A DNA stretch of 64,000 nt. Source: Sphingobacterium spiritivorum ATCC 33861. GTDB taxonomy: Bacteria; Bacteroidota; Bacteroidia; Sphingobacteriales; Sphingobacteriaceae. Within the stretch, counting starts at the first letter, position 1; each line of letters opens with the position of its first letter. Below, in pieces: positions 53,842 through 63,556 of the stretch. Where the stretch lies: positions 188,465-252,464 of the forward strand of contig NZ_GL379776.1 in NCBI RefSeq assembly GCF_000143765.1, read 5' to 3'. The notes beneath the pieces were generated by a model. The model searched no databases. It was given only the letters and a program-made list of their open reading frames with translations, and was not told where the DNA came from. The position numbers were made by a program, and so were the translations under genes.

Positions 53842-54921
53842 TTAACTTTCCTGCTCTAATTCTTCAAATTTCCTGAGGTCTATACGGGCGCCTTCTTCAT
53901 CCCCCAGCTTTTCTTTCACTGATGCGCGGTACTGATAAAGATCAGAGTAGTATGGGTTGAGGCGTATAGCATGATCATAATCCTGCAAGGCTCCTACCCA
54001 ATCTTCCATTTTCTCTTGTAATTCCGCCCGTAGTGTATAGGGATAAAAATCATCTTGGGTCAGGCTGATCCATCGGTCATAATCCAGTTTAGCCAATTGC
54101 AGATTTCCAGTCTTTTCGTACAGTGTTGCACGTTCTTCAAACACAACAGCATTATTTTGCTGAAGATTTTCCGCAGACCTGAAATCTTCCAGAGCCAGTT
54201 CGCTCATTCCGATTGCAACAAATAATTTAGCCCGATATATATACGCCTGAAAATTATCCCGTGCTAATAAAATTGCTTTGTCAAAATCAAATAAAGCATC
54301 GTCATAGCGCAAAAGCCGGGTCTGCAATGCTCCGCGATATACATATAATTCGGCCAGTTCGGGTTGTAATGAAATAGCAAGTGTATAGTCATCCAGAGCG
54401 CCCCAATAAGAGAAAGAATACACTTTCTCCAGTGCTCTGTTGATCAAATGATTAACTTTTGAAGGTTCCTTTTTGACCAGTAAATTCAGCTCTGCCAACT
54501 GATCATTATTATCGAGATGTTCGTGTTCAAATTCACGCTGTTCCAACCATTCAAAAAAAGAATAATAATTGAAATCAAGTTTTTTAGCGACCTGATAATC
54601 GTAAAAAGCGCCCTCATCATCTCCCATCAACGAATTCAATAAACTTCTGCAGGCATGAAAAAAGGGTTGCTCTGCAAACTCCTCAATCCCTTTCGTATAA
54701 TAGCCATGCGCTCCTTCCAGATCATCTTTCGTATAACAGTTGATCGCTGATACGGCCAGAGAGATCGCCGGGGAATCAATCATGCTGATGCTGTACTCTC
54801 TTTTATTTTCAGGTAGCGGAAACAGATATAAACCCGTCAGGAGAAATGATATATTTTGATCCAGACCTAAATGTTTGAATTGTTTTTTCAATCTTAAAAT
54901 TTGATCATCCAGATTATCCAT
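53842..54921 (-). CDS. Tetratricopeptide-repeat protein
   Basis: A 359-residue soluble protein with about seven TPR units from residue 70 on, for example AELYVYRGALQTRLLRYDDAL, FQAYIYRAKLFVAIGMSEL and SDLYQYRASVKEKLGDEEGAR. There is no signal peptide, so it is probably a cytoplasmic protein-interaction scaffold. The partner is unknown. A TATTTTTG promoter motif ends 5 nt before the ATG, predicting a nearly leaderless mRNA. Confidence 0.85.
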   Translation of the reverse strand: MDNLDDQILRLKKQFKHLGLDQNISFLLTGLYLFPLPENKREYSISMIDSPAISLAVSAINCYTKDDLEGAHGYYTKGIEEFAEQPFFHACRSLLNSLMGDDEGAFYDYQVAKKLDFNYYSFFEWLEQREFEHEHLDNNDQLAELNLLVKKEPSKVNHLINRALEKVYSFSYWGALDDYTLAISLQPELAELYVYRGALQTRLLRYDDALFDFDKAILLARDNFQAYIYRAKLFVAIGMSELALEDFRSAENLQQNNAVVFEERATLYEKTGNLQLAKLDYDRWISLTQDDFYPYTLRAELQEKMEDWVGALQDYDHAIRLNPYYSDLYQYRASVKEKLGDEEGARIDLRKFEELEQES

Positions 54922-54925
54922 ACTT

Positions 54926-54933
54926 CAAAAATA
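54926..54933 (-). promoter_or_regulatory. -7 promoter motif of the TPR gene
   Basis: The plus strand reads CAAAAATA, giving TATTTTTG on the minus strand; its G is 5 nt from the ATG at 54921. The predicted transcript starts about at the start codon. Confidence 0.42.
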
Positions 54934-54957
54934 CTCAAAACTTTTGTAAGAAAGTCC

Positions 54958-55584
54958 TTAATTCATATAAAACGAAACACGTATTGCTGCACCTTTTTGC
55001 CCTTTATCATATAGATAAAAGCCTTCTCTGATCATATTGTCAGGCTCTGCAGATGGTTCTGTGATATCGTAATAATGCACGGTATCCTTATTGTCATCTA
55101 TTTCGGTTCTACTCAGTTGATACTGCTTTTTATCCACTATCCGCTGATAATCTTCTCCATAACCTTTTCCAAAAAATGAAGAGGTAATCCAGACCATCTT
55201 TTGAAGCAATTCGGATGTATTTTCAAATGGAATATCCGTTTCCAGATAGGCATCATAAATAAAATGATTGCAGCCTCCAATCATCAGTTGCAGACGGTCG
55301 CCATTACGCAAATTGACTGTAAGCTGGTGAGTCGTGGTATCCCAGACACCTTTGAGAGCAGGATCAAATTCCGACACTGCATCTTTTGTCAGTCTTTCCA
55401 TGTCATTGTCAAAGATACAGTCATCCACTGTAGCTGTGATGGTATCTTTTCCAGTAGTAGAATCAGCTTTTAAGGCAATAGCAGTATCCGATTGACTTGT
55501 ATTTTTGATATTACTGTTGGATTGGCAGCCTGCTGATAAGCAAATACCTGTAAGAAGAAAAGGTACTATAATTTTAAAATTCAT
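54958..55584 (-). CDS. Hypothetical lipoprotein
   Basis: A 208-residue lipoprotein from the ATG at 55584 (signal MNFKIIVPFLLTGICLSAGC, Cys20). An upstream start at 55677 would run through the palindrome and is rejected. The mature part contains ATVDDCIFDNDMERLTKDAV, RNGDRLQLMIGGCNHFIYDAY and a C-terminal segment EGFYLYDKGQKGAAIRVSF. Two cysteines outside the lipobox may form a disulfide. No known domain was recognised. The gene lies directly upstream of the TPR gene on the same strand. Confidence 0.7.
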   Translation of the reverse strand: MNFKIIVPFLLTGICLSAGCQSNSNIKNTSQSDTAIALKADSTTGKDTITATVDDCIFDNDMERLTKDAVSEFDPALKGVWDTTTHQLTVNLRNGDRLQLMIGGCNHFIYDAYLETDIPFENTSELLQKMVWITSSFFGKGYGEDYQRIVDKKQYQLSRTEIDDNKDTVHYYDITEPSAEPDNMIREGFYLYDKGQKGAAIRVSFYMN

Positions 55585-55643
55585 TTCAGTCAAATGATAT
55601 AGTTTTAGTAGAAACTTGCGATTATTTATATTTTCAAACACAC

Positions 55644-55691
55644 TATCATCAAAATAAGTGATAATTGTAATTATCACTTATTTTGATGATA
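55644..55691. repeat. 48-bp near-perfect AT-rich palindrome
   Basis: Two perfect complementary 23-bp arms (55644-55666 and 55669-55691) are separated by GT. The left arm contains AAAATAAGTGATAATT and the right arm AATTATCACTTATTTT. The palindrome starts 7 nt after the stop of the NlpC/P60 gene and ends about 60 nt before the next ATG. It may be the terminator of the peptidase gene, but there is no T-run after the arm, so other roles are possible. Confidence 0.7.
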
Positions 55692-55697
55692 AAATTA

Positions 55698-56471
55698 TCA
55701 ATTATATCGTTTTACAATACGTAGCCGATGTGTATATTTATTCCAGTCTTTATTAAAAATTCCTTCCGAATCCATCTTGTCTATTCTGATCTTTGCAGAG
55801 GCATGGATAATACGTTCACTATCCAACATAATACCTACATGAGTAATTCGCCCTTCTGCATTGTCAAAATAAGCGAGATCTCCGGCTTTTATTTCCGGAA
55901 GAAAATCTACAGTAGTTCCCAGTTCTGCCTGTTGATATGCATCTCTGGGCAACTTTAAGTTAAAATGTCTGTAAATCAATTGAGAGAATCCTGAACAATC
56001 TATACCGGCACGTGAACGTCCTCCCCAGAGATACGGAACAGCTTCGTAGGCACGGGAAACAACAGCTATTTCTGTTTCAAATGAACCTGTGTCCGGTGCA
56101 AACACATCTCCCTCAATGTTATACGCAACCTTGCCGACCTTCATCGTATTATCCTGGCCGGGATACACATATGTACCATGTACTAATTGTATGCGTACAA
56201 AGCCTGAAACAGCATAAGCCCCTGATGGACCTACCAACAGACGTTTTGAAGAATGACAGGAGTTGTACTCCTCCGCTGTGACATATGTAAACTGCCCCAA
56301 CTGCAACCACCCCTCATAATTATCGGTTTCAGTTTTAATATATGCCCAATCTGCGGATTCTTCCAGAACCTCAAAGCATTCTCCGAACAATAATTGTGAT
56401 ACCATTTCGCTGCGATGTGCAGCTTCTACCCTTAATGGTACAATAGAAAGATTACAGATTCCAAAAGCCAT
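55698..56471 (-). CDS. NlpC/P60-family peptidase with SH3 domains
   Basis: A 257-residue C40 peptidase. The N-terminal half (residues about 5-65 and 75-115) contains SH3-like modules. The catalytic domain has Cys159 in GGRSRAGIDCSGFSQ and His211 in ITHVGIMLDSE, with His223 as likely third polar residue (RIIHASA). It probably cleaves peptide stems of peptidoglycan. No signal peptide is evident at this start, a feature shared with some Bacteroidota homologues of the cytoplasmic murein-tripeptide-hydrolysing type. The palindrome at 55644-55691 follows. Confidence 0.9.
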   Translation of the reverse strand: MAFGICNLSIVPLRVEAAHRSEMVSQLLFGECFEVLEESADWAYIKTETDNYEGWLQLGQFTYVTAEEYNSCHSSKRLLVGPSGAYAVSGFVRIQLVHGTYVYPGQDNTMKVGKVAYNIEGDVFAPDTGSFETEIAVVSRAYEAVPYLWGGRSRAGIDCSGFSQLIYRHFNLKLPRDAYQQAELGTTVDFLPEIKAGDLAYFDNAEGRITHVGIMLDSERIIHASAKIRIDKMDSEGIFNKDWNKYTHRLRIVKRYN

Positions 56472-56563
56472 AATATGAATATTCTGTAGAACAGTCCTAA
56501 AAATACGGTTATCGTACTACCATATATCAATGCCTGTTCTTTGCTAAAAAACAAATTATATAG

Positions 56564-56590
56564 ATATGAAACAAAATGCTTATTTCATAT
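56564..56590 (+). promoter_or_regulatory. Inverted repeat upstream of usp
   Basis: Arms ATATGAAA (56564-56571) and TTTCATAT (56583-56590) lie 41 nt before the ATG at 56631. It might be an operator for stress control. AT-rich, so chance occurrence is possible. Confidence 0.25.
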
Positions 56591-56630
56591 GTTTTATTCC
56601 TACGAAGATAATCCTTTAAAGTGAAATATT

Positions 56631-57104
56631 ATGACTACAGTACATCCAAAATTCCAACGTGTTCTTGTAGCGATCGACGATAGTCCTTGCTCATTAAAAG
56701 CTATTGAGTATGCAAAAGAAGTAACGAAATTATTAAAAACTTCTATTGCCTTAGTTACAGTAGTACCTCCCACGACCCCTGCCAGCTATGGTGCAGATCC
56801 GCTTCTGGGACAGCAACCCATTATTGTACCTGAAGTTACAGAGATACAGGAAAAATCAGCTCAGGAATTTCTGGAAAGAATAAGCCGGGAATTTGAAGAA
56901 GCGAATGAAGTTTTTGTGTTCAACAAGGTGGGTTCTGTCAAACAGGAAATTCTTTCGGTAGCACAGGAATGGGCTGCTGACCTGATAATTATGGGCTCAA
57001 ATGGCCGTACAGGATTTGATCATTTTATCTCAGGTAGTGTTTCTGAAGGCGTTATCCGCAAATCGTTATGTCCTGTAATGGTAATCCCGGGAAAAGCAGA
57101 ATAG
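56631..57104 (+). CDS. Universal stress protein
   Basis: A 157-residue UspA-family protein. It has the start RVLVAIDDSPCSLKAIEYAKEV and the nucleotide-binding pattern IIMGSNGRTGFDHFISGSVSEGVIRKSLCPVMVIP (G-2x-G-9x-G-S/T), so it is an ATP-binding type. It probably supports survival under stress or stationary phase. It is convergent with, and one nucleotide from, the RsmB-type gene; an inverted repeat lies upstream. Confidence 0.92.
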   Translation: MTTVHPKFQRVLVAIDDSPCSLKAIEYAKEVTKLLKTSIALVTVVPPTTPASYGADPLLGQQPIIVPEVTEIQEKSAQEFLERISREFEEANEVFVFNKVGSVKQEILSVAQEWAADLIIMGSNGRTGFDHFISGSVSEGVIRKSLCPVMVIPGKAE

Positions 57105-57105
57105 C

Positions 57106-58278
57106 TTATTTTTTACGTAACCGGGCCGCAAACATAGTATCGGCCTGCTGTTCGTACCCCTTCAAAGTGACCATTTCCTCCAGTTCGCACCCCAGATGTT
57201 CACAGATAAAATTGACAACGTCTTCATTTTCTTCTTTAAAAACAGAACAGGTGATATATAGCAGCGTTTTACCTGGTTTAAGGTGGCGTAATACATTCTT
57301 GGCAATCTGACGTTGCAATACAGAGAAACTGGCTATAGCGGATTCCCTGAATTGAGATATCATCTCCGGTGTTCTTCCCCATGTACCGGAACCGGAACAG
57401 GGTGCATCCAGAATAATACCGTCAAACAACTCCTTATCCAATATTGTTAACGGATCACGTGTCAGATCAATAACTTTCTTACGGTAATTTTTGATTCCGG
57501 CCAAATCAAAACGCTCGTCCAGATTACGAAGTATACTCATCCGGATATCAGACACCAGTAATTTTACTGATGGATATTTATCCAGAAAAAGAAGAGCCTT
57601 CCCTCCCGATGCAGCACAGGCATCCCACCAGCTTTCACCATCTTTTGCTTCTATCAGATCAATCGTCTTTTGGGAAGACAGATCCTGTACTTCATAAAGT
57701 CCGGATAATCCTTTCAACTGCTGCAGATTTGTTCCGTTACGTAAGGCTAATGTCTGTGAGCGAACATTCTCAAATGCAACTCCTGCTTCTGTAAGGATAT
57801 GCTTTACTTTCGCTTCTGATCCTCTTTTCAATCGGATAAACAGATCCGGTTGTATCAGTTGACTTTGCAGGAACAGCTCTGTATCAATAGGAGCTGATAA
57901 ATGTTGTTGGAATGGAAAAAGGTCTGATTTGTTTATCAAATCCAGACTGACCAAAAAATCAATTTTATCTGAAACAGGATCCCCTAATCGTGGCGTCCAT
58001 TCAGGTTGGTAATAAGAGACAACTGTACTCTCTGTCTCACACAGAAACTCAGCAAGCACGACCCGATTTGTCACCGGAAGTTGTGCCGCAGCTGTACCTA
58101 ACCTGAAAAAGTTATAGCACAGCCTGGAAGTCATCCGTCTGTCGGATGACCCCATCTGCTTATTATCTTTAAAAAACTGTGTTAAAAACCTTGAGAACGG
58201 TTCTTTATTCGGATATGAAGACAGTGCACGTTCAAAATTGCGAATTTGCTGTCCTATACGTCTCTCGTTGACCTCCAT
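57106..58278 (-). CDS. RsmB/NOP-type rRNA methyltransferase
   Basis: A 390-residue SAM-dependent m5C methyltransferase of the RsmB/Nop2/Sun family. The SAM site is DACAASGGKALLF, followed by VSDIRMSILRNLDERF; catalytic cysteines are in ILDAPCSGSGTWGRTPE (motif IV) and LLYITCSVFKEENEDVV (motif VI). An N-terminal helical domain (residues about 1-140) replaces the usual NusB-like one. The target is probably rRNA or tRNA. It is the third gene of the guaA unit, 26 nt after the lipoprotein. Confidence 0.9.
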   Translation of the reverse strand: MEVNERRIGQQIRNFERALSSYPNKEPFSRFLTQFFKDNKQMGSSDRRMTSRLCYNFFRLGTAAAQLPVTNRVVLAEFLCETESTVVSYYQPEWTPRLGDPVSDKIDFLVSLDLINKSDLFPFQQHLSAPIDTELFLQSQLIQPDLFIRLKRGSEAKVKHILTEAGVAFENVRSQTLALRNGTNLQQLKGLSGLYEVQDLSSQKTIDLIEAKDGESWWDACAASGGKALLFLDKYPSVKLLVSDIRMSILRNLDERFDLAGIKNYRKKVIDLTRDPLTILDKELFDGIILDAPCSGSGTWGRTPEMISQFRESAIASFSVLQRQIAKNVLRHLKPGKTLLYITCSVFKEENEDVVNFICEHLGCELEEMVTLKGYEQQADTMFAARLRKK

Positions 58279-58304
58279 TAGCATTTACCCAATAGTAAGG
58301 GTTA

Positions 58305-59591
58305 TTATTTTGATTGAAATGCACCATTACGGTATACTAAGAAACCAACTGCATTATTAACATACCCCCATGCAGCATTATACTGAAATTTAAAGGAGTT
58401 AGACAGCCCGTCAAATTCTTCACTTTCTACATGCGCGGCATAATCTTTACCATATTTGGCAATCAGTCTTCCAAAGTATTGAGCGGCATCATATCCTTTA
58501 AATGAATATTCTGATGGCTCTACTCCATAAGTATCCTTATATGTGGTCTTAAATTTACGCACGGCAGATGAATACGAAGAAAGTACAAATGAAGAACTGA
58601 TCGTTATCGAATAGTCATCTACATTACTGAATGCCTTAAAATCAAACTTATCCCATGTCGGATGTCCGAACAGGGCAAATTTGTAAGGTGATTCCAGGCT
58701 TTTAGTATCCAGATTACTCAATAATGCTCTAAGCTGTACTGCACTTGTGGTGCCTGTGACAATAATGTTTTTGCCTGTCTGGGTCAGCGATTGATTCAGT
58801 TGGTCTATACTCGTCACCGAACGTACATCCAGTTTTTTCTTTGCTCCTGCTATTTCTGTATCAAATCCTGTAAGGAACTGTTTGTGATCTGCATCTCCGG
58901 TATTGTAAACAATGACAACATCTCCGGTATTGTATTCCCTGATAATCTCTTTTGCCATCTCCCGCATGTGTACCCGTATCGGCGGAGTAAGTGACACAAG
59001 ATTAGGATTATTAAATTCTGTAGGCATAGTTGCTGCTAGCGGCGATACCTGCAGAATTTTCCTGTTTACGGAATTTGCACCGAAAGTTTTAATCTCTTTT
59101 GGATAGATAGGACCTACAATTAATGATGCATACTGCACATCATCGGATTTAGCTATCGCTGTAGTGCGTACCACATCATCCCGGGAGTCCAGCACATTTA
59201 AGGTGAAATTAGTTCCTTGCTTAGCCAGATCATCTAATCCGGTCTGAAATCCCTGATAAAAGTCTAATGCCAATGCGGAACGCTTTACATCATTTTCAGA
59301 CAAAAGACTGGTATTGACAGAAGTCAGCTGGAAAGGAAGGATCAGGGCTATCTGATTGACCATAGCCCTTTTTGCTGCCGCCTTTTGCTCTGCCGGAGAC
59401 AATTCTTTTACTGTAGTCTTATCTTTATCCTTTTTCTCTGTTACAGCACCTGTATTTCCACCTTTATAATCAGGTGAACGCAGCACGCCGGTAGTCTTAG
59501 GAGAACATGATGTAACAGCCAGTAAAAGTGCTGCCAGCAGCAGTAAATTATTCCCACTCAATCGTTGCCGGCGGTTTGGAACTGATATCAT
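58305..59591 (-). CDS. LppC/periplasmic-binding-type lipoprotein
   Basis: About 428 residues from the ATG at 59591. The signal ends in LLAVTSC (Cys29). The mature protein has a periplasmic-binding-protein fold of the LivJ/LppC type: [59 protein letters not shown] and [13 protein letters not shown] near the end. LpoA-like proteins of this type activate cell-wall synthases, but an ordinary binding-protein role is equally possible. The start overlaps the guaA end by 44 nt; a TTG at 59561 would reduce the overlap. Confidence 0.78.
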   Translation of the reverse strand: MISVPNRRQRLSGNNLLLLAALLLAVTSCSPKTTGVLRSPDYKGGNTGAVTEKKDKDKTTVKELSPAEQKAAAKRAMVNQIALILPFQLTSVNTSLLSENDVKRSALALDFYQGFQTGLDDLAKQGTNFTLNVLDSRDDVVRTTAIAKSDDVQYASLIVGPIYPKEIKTFGANSVNRKILQVSPLAATMPTEFNNPNLVSLTPPIRVHMREMAKEIIREYNTGDVVIVYNTGDADHKQFLTGFDTEIAGAKKKLDVRSVTSIDQLNQSLTQTGKNIIVTGTTSAVQLRALLSNLDTKSLESPYKFALFGHPTWDKFDFKAFSNVDDYSITISSSFVLSSYSSAVRKFKTTYKDTYGVEPSEYSFKGYDAAQYFGRLIAKYGKDYAAHVESEEFDGLSNSFKFQYNAAWGYVNNAVGFLVYRNGAFQSK

Positions 59592-61098
59592 ATACAACTC
59601 TGTTGATTCCTTTAACATGATTAATGATTTCGTTAGAAATTTTTGCCAGAAGATCATATGGCAAGTGAATCCAGTCTGCAGTCATACCGTCCAGTGAACC
59701 TACAGCACGCAAACTCACCACATGCTCATATGTACGTTCGTCTCCCATTACACCTACAGATTTCACCGGAAGGAATATTGTTCCTGCCTGCCATACTTTA
59801 TCGTACCATCCGGATTCTTTCAGATTACGGATGTAGATATCGTCTGCTTCCTGTAAGATACGTACACGATCCGGAGTAATATCTCCCAGAATGCGTATTG
59901 CTAGTCCAGGTCCGGGGAAAGGATGTCTTCCCAGAATAGCGGGATCTACATTCAATGTTTTTCCGACTTTACGAACTTCGTCCTTGAACAAAGTCTTCAA
60001 TGGTTCTACAACCTTCAACTTCATAAAGTCCGGAAGACCTCCTACATTATGGTGTGATTTGATCGTCGCCGAAGGGCCTTTTACCGATATAGATTCGATA
60101 ATATCAGGATAGATTGTACCTTGTCCCAACCATTTGGCCTCTACACCTTCTGGTAATTCTTTCTGGATCTCTTTTGCAGCTTCATCAAAGACATCTATAA
60201 ATGAAGCACCAATGATCTTTCTCTTTTGTTCAGGTTCTGAAATACCAGCCAATCTGCCATAGAATAAATCTTTAGCATTGATTCCCTTGATATTCAGCCC
60301 CATATTTTTATACGAATCCAACACCTGCTCGTATTCGTCTTTACGCAGTAATCCGTGATCCACGAATATACAGTGAAGATTTTTACCTATTGCCTGATGC
60401 AATAACACACCTGCTACAGTAGAATCTACACCTCCTGAGAGTGCCAGGATCACATGGTCATTACCTAATTGTTTTTTAAGATCTGCAACTGTAGTTTCTA
60501 CAAAAGCATCTGCAGTCCAGTCCTGTTCGCATCCGCAAATGTCAACAACAAAGTTTTTCAGCAATACCTGACCATCTGTGCTGTGCGTTACTTCGGGGTG
60601 AAACTGAATACCGAAAGTCTGCGTGCCCTCTACCTGATAGGCTGCTACTCTTACTTTATCCGTACTGGCAATAATTTTAAAGTTTGCCGGGACATCTTTG
60701 ATCGTATCTCCATGTGACATCCAGACCTGTGACTGGGTCGGTACTCCTACCAATAATGGATTAGCGTCATCTACAAATTGCAAATTAGCACGTCCGTACT
60801 CTCTGATTTCCGAAGGCAATACCTCTCCTCCGGATTGTTGTGCGATATATTGTGCTCCGTAACACACTCCTAATAACGGGAAACGGTCCTGAATAGATTT
60901 AAAATCTATTTGTGGTGCATCTTCCTGGCGTACCGAATACGGACTTCCTGAAAAAATAACACCTTTTACTGTTTCATCAAATTCTGGAAGATGATTAAAA
61001 GGATGGATTTCGCAATACACACTTAGTTCACGCACACGTCTGGCAATCAACTGTGTATACTGTGAACCAAAATCAAGAATAATAATTTTTTCTGGCAT
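59548..61098 (-). CDS. guaA: GMP synthase (glutamine-hydrolysing)
   Basis: A 516-residue two-domain enzyme converting XMP to GMP. The class I amidotransferase domain has Cys79 in [13 protein letters not shown] and the His-Glu pair in [12 protein letters not shown]. The ATP-pyrophosphatase domain has the P-loop [14 protein letters not shown] and [21 protein letters not shown], and ends in PPATIEWE, the usual family end. It is the first gene of the guaA-lipoprotein-rsmB unit; the TAACTTTG motif 5 nt upstream of the ATG may be its promoter. Confidence 0.96.
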   Translation of the reverse strand: MPEKIIILDFGSQYTQLIARRVRELSVYCEIHPFNHLPEFDETVKGVIFSGSPYSVRQEDAPQIDFKSIQDRFPLLGVCYGAQYIAQQSGGEVLPSEIREYGRANLQFVDDANPLLVGVPTQSQVWMSHGDTIKDVPANFKIIASTDKVRVAAYQVEGTQTFGIQFHPEVTHSTDGQVLLKNFVVDICGCEQDWTADAFVETTVADLKKQLGNDHVILALSGGVDSTVAGVLLHQAIGKNLHCIFVDHGLLRKDEYEQVLDSYKNMGLNIKGINAKDLFYGRLAGISEPEQKRKIIGASFIDVFDEAAKEIQKELPEGVEAKWLGQGTIYPDIIESISVKGPSATIKSHHNVGGLPDFMKLKVVEPLKTLFKDEVRKVGKTLNVDPAILGRHPFPGPGLAIRILGDITPDRVRILQEADDIYIRNLKESGWYDKVWQAGTIFLPVKSVGVMGDERTYEHVVSLRAVGSLDGMTADWIHLPYDLLAKISNEIINHVKGINRVVYDISSKPPATIEWE

Positions 61099-61102
61099 GG
61101 GC

Positions 61103-61110
61103 CAAAGTTA
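61103..61110 (-). promoter_or_regulatory. -7 promoter motif of guaA
   Basis: The plus strand reads CAAAGTTA, giving TAACTTTG on the minus strand; its G is 5 nt from the ATG at 61098, so a leaderless or nearly leaderless transcript is predicted. No -33 match. Confidence 0.42.
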
Positions 61111-61261
61111 CGGATTTGTACTGAAATATGATTCTATAAAAACAATATAACGATAAAAGTAGTTTGAAATTATCTGTTTACCGCTGAGATGTTTATTGCG
61201 GATAATTTATCAGCAGTATATTCGGAGAGCAGAATCGGCTTATTTTTCTCTAAGAAAGGAA

Positions 61262-61299
61262 AAAAGCAAAAAAGCTGCCTTAGATTTTAAAGCAGCTTT
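61262..61299 (-). terminator. Intrinsic terminator of pyrF
   Basis: Arms AAAGCTGC (61271-61278) and GCAGCTTT (61292-61299), extending with one mismatch, and T-rich sequence on the minus strand (TTTTTTGCTTTTTT). It lies 20 nt after the pyrF stop. Confidence 0.75.
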
Positions 61300-61318
61300 C
61301 TGTATACTATTTTATAAT

Positions 61319-62152
61319 TTAAATAACGCCGTGAAGCATCAACTGTTGCTCCATCTCTTTCTGAAGAATCAATGCCTCTTCTCTGGCTCGTTCGGCAAAG
61401 TCTTTTCCATTTGACGCATAGATAATACCACGGGTACTGTTAACCAGTAATCCACAATCCTTATTCATACCATATTTACATACATCTTCCAGACTTCCAC
61501 CCTGTGCACCTACACCCGGTACAAGCAGAAAATGATCCGGTGCATGTTCACGTATTTTGATAAATCCTTCGCCACGGGTAGCACCTACTACATACATAAT
61601 CTGCTCGTCCGATCCCCAGGTATTTACCTTGTCCAGGACTTCTTCAAATAACTGTTTTCCGGAGGTATTGGTAAAATTCTGAAAATCCAGACTTCCCGGA
61701 TTAGAGGTAAGTGCCAATACTATAGCCCACTTACCTTCAAAATCTAAAAATGGTGTGACCGAATCTTTACCCATATAAGGAGCAATAGTAATCGAGTCAA
61801 AGCTCATACCCGAGTTTTGCTGATCAAAAAATGCACTGGCATACATTTTAGAGGTATTACCTATATCTCCACGCTTGGCATCCGCTATACTGAAACAGTC
61901 TTTAGGCAAAGCTTCCCAGGTCTTGCGAAGAGATTCCCAGCCCCTCATACCATAGCTTTCGTAGAAAGCGATATTAGGTTTATAGGCCACACAAAGATCC
62001 GCTGTCGCTTCAATAATTGCTTTATTAAAGCTAAAGATAGGATCTTCATTATCCAGTAAATGTTCGGGAATCTTGGTCAGATCTGTATCCAGACCTACAC
62101 AGAGAAATGAATGCTTTGTTTTGATTTGTTGAATGAGCGCTGCTCTGGTCAT
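61319..62152 (-). CDS. pyrF: Orotidine-5-phosphate decarboxylase (type 2)
   Basis: A 277-residue OMP decarboxylase, the last step of UMP synthesis. The catalytic array is Asp91-Ala-Lys93-Arg-Gly-Asp96 in [17 protein letters not shown]. The N-terminal [17 protein letters not shown] and the late VPGVGAQGG are typical of the longer PyrF type found in Bacteroidota. The minus-strand motifs TACTTTTG (62163-62170) and TATTTTTG (62177-62184) lie just upstream as possible promoters. A terminator follows. Confidence 0.95.
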   Translation of the reverse strand: MTRAALIQQIKTKHSFLCVGLDTDLTKIPEHLLDNEDPIFSFNKAIIEATADLCVAYKPNIAFYESYGMRGWESLRKTWEALPKDCFSIADAKRGDIGNTSKMYASAFFDQQNSGMSFDSITIAPYMGKDSVTPFLDFEGKWAIVLALTSNPGSLDFQNFTNTSGKQLFEEVLDKVNTWGSDEQIMYVVGATRGEGFIKIREHAPDHFLLVPGVGAQGGSLEDVCKYGMNKDCGLLVNSTRGIIYASNGKDFAERAREEALILQKEMEQQLMLHGVI

Positions 62153-62162
62153 ATTAAAAATT

Positions 62163-62184
62163 CAAAAGTAAAAATTCAAAAATA
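62163..62184 (-). promoter_or_regulatory. Two tandem -7 promoter motifs of pyrF
   Basis: On the minus strand TACTTTTG (62163-62170) and TATTTTTG (62177-62184) both match TAnnTTTG; the first would place the transcript start about 7 nt before the ATG at 62152. The A-rich spacer makes chance matches more likely. Confidence 0.3.
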
Positions 62185-62194
62185 AGGGAAGATC

Positions 62195-62794
62195 CTATTT
62201 ATTAATCAGTTCCTCTATAAAATCCACAACTTCTTTACGGCTATAATCCGCCATTCCTTCATGTCTGGTCACTATTGCTCCCGCTTTATCAAGTATTAAT
62301 GTTGTTGGAATAGATCCTCCTAACCAGGTCTGCGGAATCTCTTCTGCTGGAAAATGTACAGGCATTGTCAGTTTTTCATCCTGCATAAACTGCAGCGCTT
62401 TTTCTGTGTCGTTTTCTATTTCTACAATCAGAAAAGCTACTTTATCGTTATTTTTAAACTTATCATACAGCTTCTGAATAGATGGCATTTCTGCTTTACA
62501 AGGGGGGCACCAGGTTGCCCAAAAATTAACAAACACCACTTTTCCTTTGAGATCATGTGTCTGAATAGTTTTACCGGAAGCATCCACAAAAGCCAGATTA
62601 GGTTCTCCTGATTGAACAGCATTAGCCCCTTCCGGTATAGAGTCAGGTGTTTTCGGCACTTCAAGTTTAGGTTTGAACAAACCTATCTTCATAAGCCCCT
62701 GCTGAAAATAAGCACGACTCGTTGGCCATACCAGCAATGCGATCAGCACAACGAAAACCACATTAATTACAATTTTTTTAGTTTTTGGATTCAT
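62195..62794 (-). CDS. TlpA-like thioredoxin-fold protein
   Basis: A 199-residue protein anchored by one N-terminal transmembrane helix (residues about 8-25) with a periplasmic thioredoxin domain. The active site is Cys96-Pro-Pro-Cys99 in NFWATWCPPCKAEMPS, and the cis-Pro loop is GGSIPTTLILDKAG. It probably reduces disulfides or apocytochromes in the periplasm, as TlpA/ResA proteins do. The ATG at 62794 is preferred over a GTG at 62797. It lies 14 nt downstream of the RluA-like gene. Confidence 0.9.
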   Translation of the reverse strand: MNPKTKKIVINVVFVVLIALLVWPTSRAYFQQGLMKIGLFKPKLEVPKTPDSIPEGANAVQSGEPNLAFVDASGKTIQTHDLKGKVVFVNFWATWCPPCKAEMPSIQKLYDKFKNNDKVAFLIVEIENDTEKALQFMQDEKLTMPVHFPAEEIPQTWLGGSIPTTLILDKAGAIVTRHEGMADYSRKEVVDFIEELINK

Positions 62795-62808
62795 CACAAA
62801 TAAATGGG

Positions 62809-63552
62809 TTAAGCATCAAATTTTTCTAGCTGTTTGAGTAAGATAGCGAAATCCTTTGGATATTCGGCCTCAAATTCATAAGACTTATCAGCAACTTTAA
62901 ATCTTACTTTTTTGGAATGTAATGCAAAGCGTTTCATGATTGGTTGCTCTTCTTCATCCTTTGACAATGTAAATCCACGTTTCTTAATTTGAGAAAGATA
63001 AACCGGCTTTCCTCTATACATACTGTCACCTACGATGGCCGCATGTTGTGTCGCCAAATGAATACGTATCTGGTGCATACGTCCTGTAATCGGCTTGCAC
63101 TCCACTAACGTAAAGTGCTTAAAGTATTGTATAGAATTAAAGATCGTTTCGGCAGGTTTACCGTTATAGCGGTCAATAGTTACATTCTTATTTCCCTGAT
63201 TAAGGATCGGGAGATCTATTTTGAGATCCTGAAAAATATGAGTTCCTTCAATAATAGCATGATAGGTTTTATCTACCCGTCTCTTTTCAAATTCTATGGA
63301 GATCAAACGGTAAGTTTCCGGATTTTTAGCGATAAGAAGTATGCCTGAAGTTTCCTTATCCAGTCGGTGACAGATCTGTGCATCGGCGTAGTATTTCTTA
63401 GCCAGACGCAGTATATTGATCTCTCCGCCTTCACGCTCGTCAAGCGAGGCTATAAAAGGGGGTTTGTTGATTACAATAATATTTTCATCTTCGTGAATGA
63501 TCAGATCAGTGAACTTCGGAAATTTAAAGAGTTTAGCTTCGCTTTGCTTCAT
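62809..63552 (-). CDS. RluA-family pseudouridine synthase
   Basis: A 247-residue RNA pseudouridine synthase. The catalytic aspartate is Asp65 in CHRLDKETSGILLIAKN. Further motifs are VECKPITGRMHQIRIHLA and IVGDSMYRG. There is no N-terminal S4 domain, so it is closest to short RluA-like proteins; tRNA or rRNA is the target, not determinable here. A TAAATTTG motif on the minus strand ends 5 nt before the ATG. The tlpA-like gene follows. Confidence 0.93.
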   Translation of the reverse strand: MKQSEAKLFKFPKFTDLIIHEDENIIVINKPPFIASLDEREGGEINILRLAKKYYADAQICHRLDKETSGILLIAKNPETYRLISIEFEKRRVDKTYHAIIEGTHIFQDLKIDLPILNQGNKNVTIDRYNGKPAETIFNSIQYFKHFTLVECKPITGRMHQIRIHLATQHAAIVGDSMYRGKPVYLSQIKKRGFTLSKDEEEQPIMKRFALHSKKVRFKVADKSYEFEAEYPKDFAILLKQLEKFDA

Positions 63553-63556
63553 CCTG

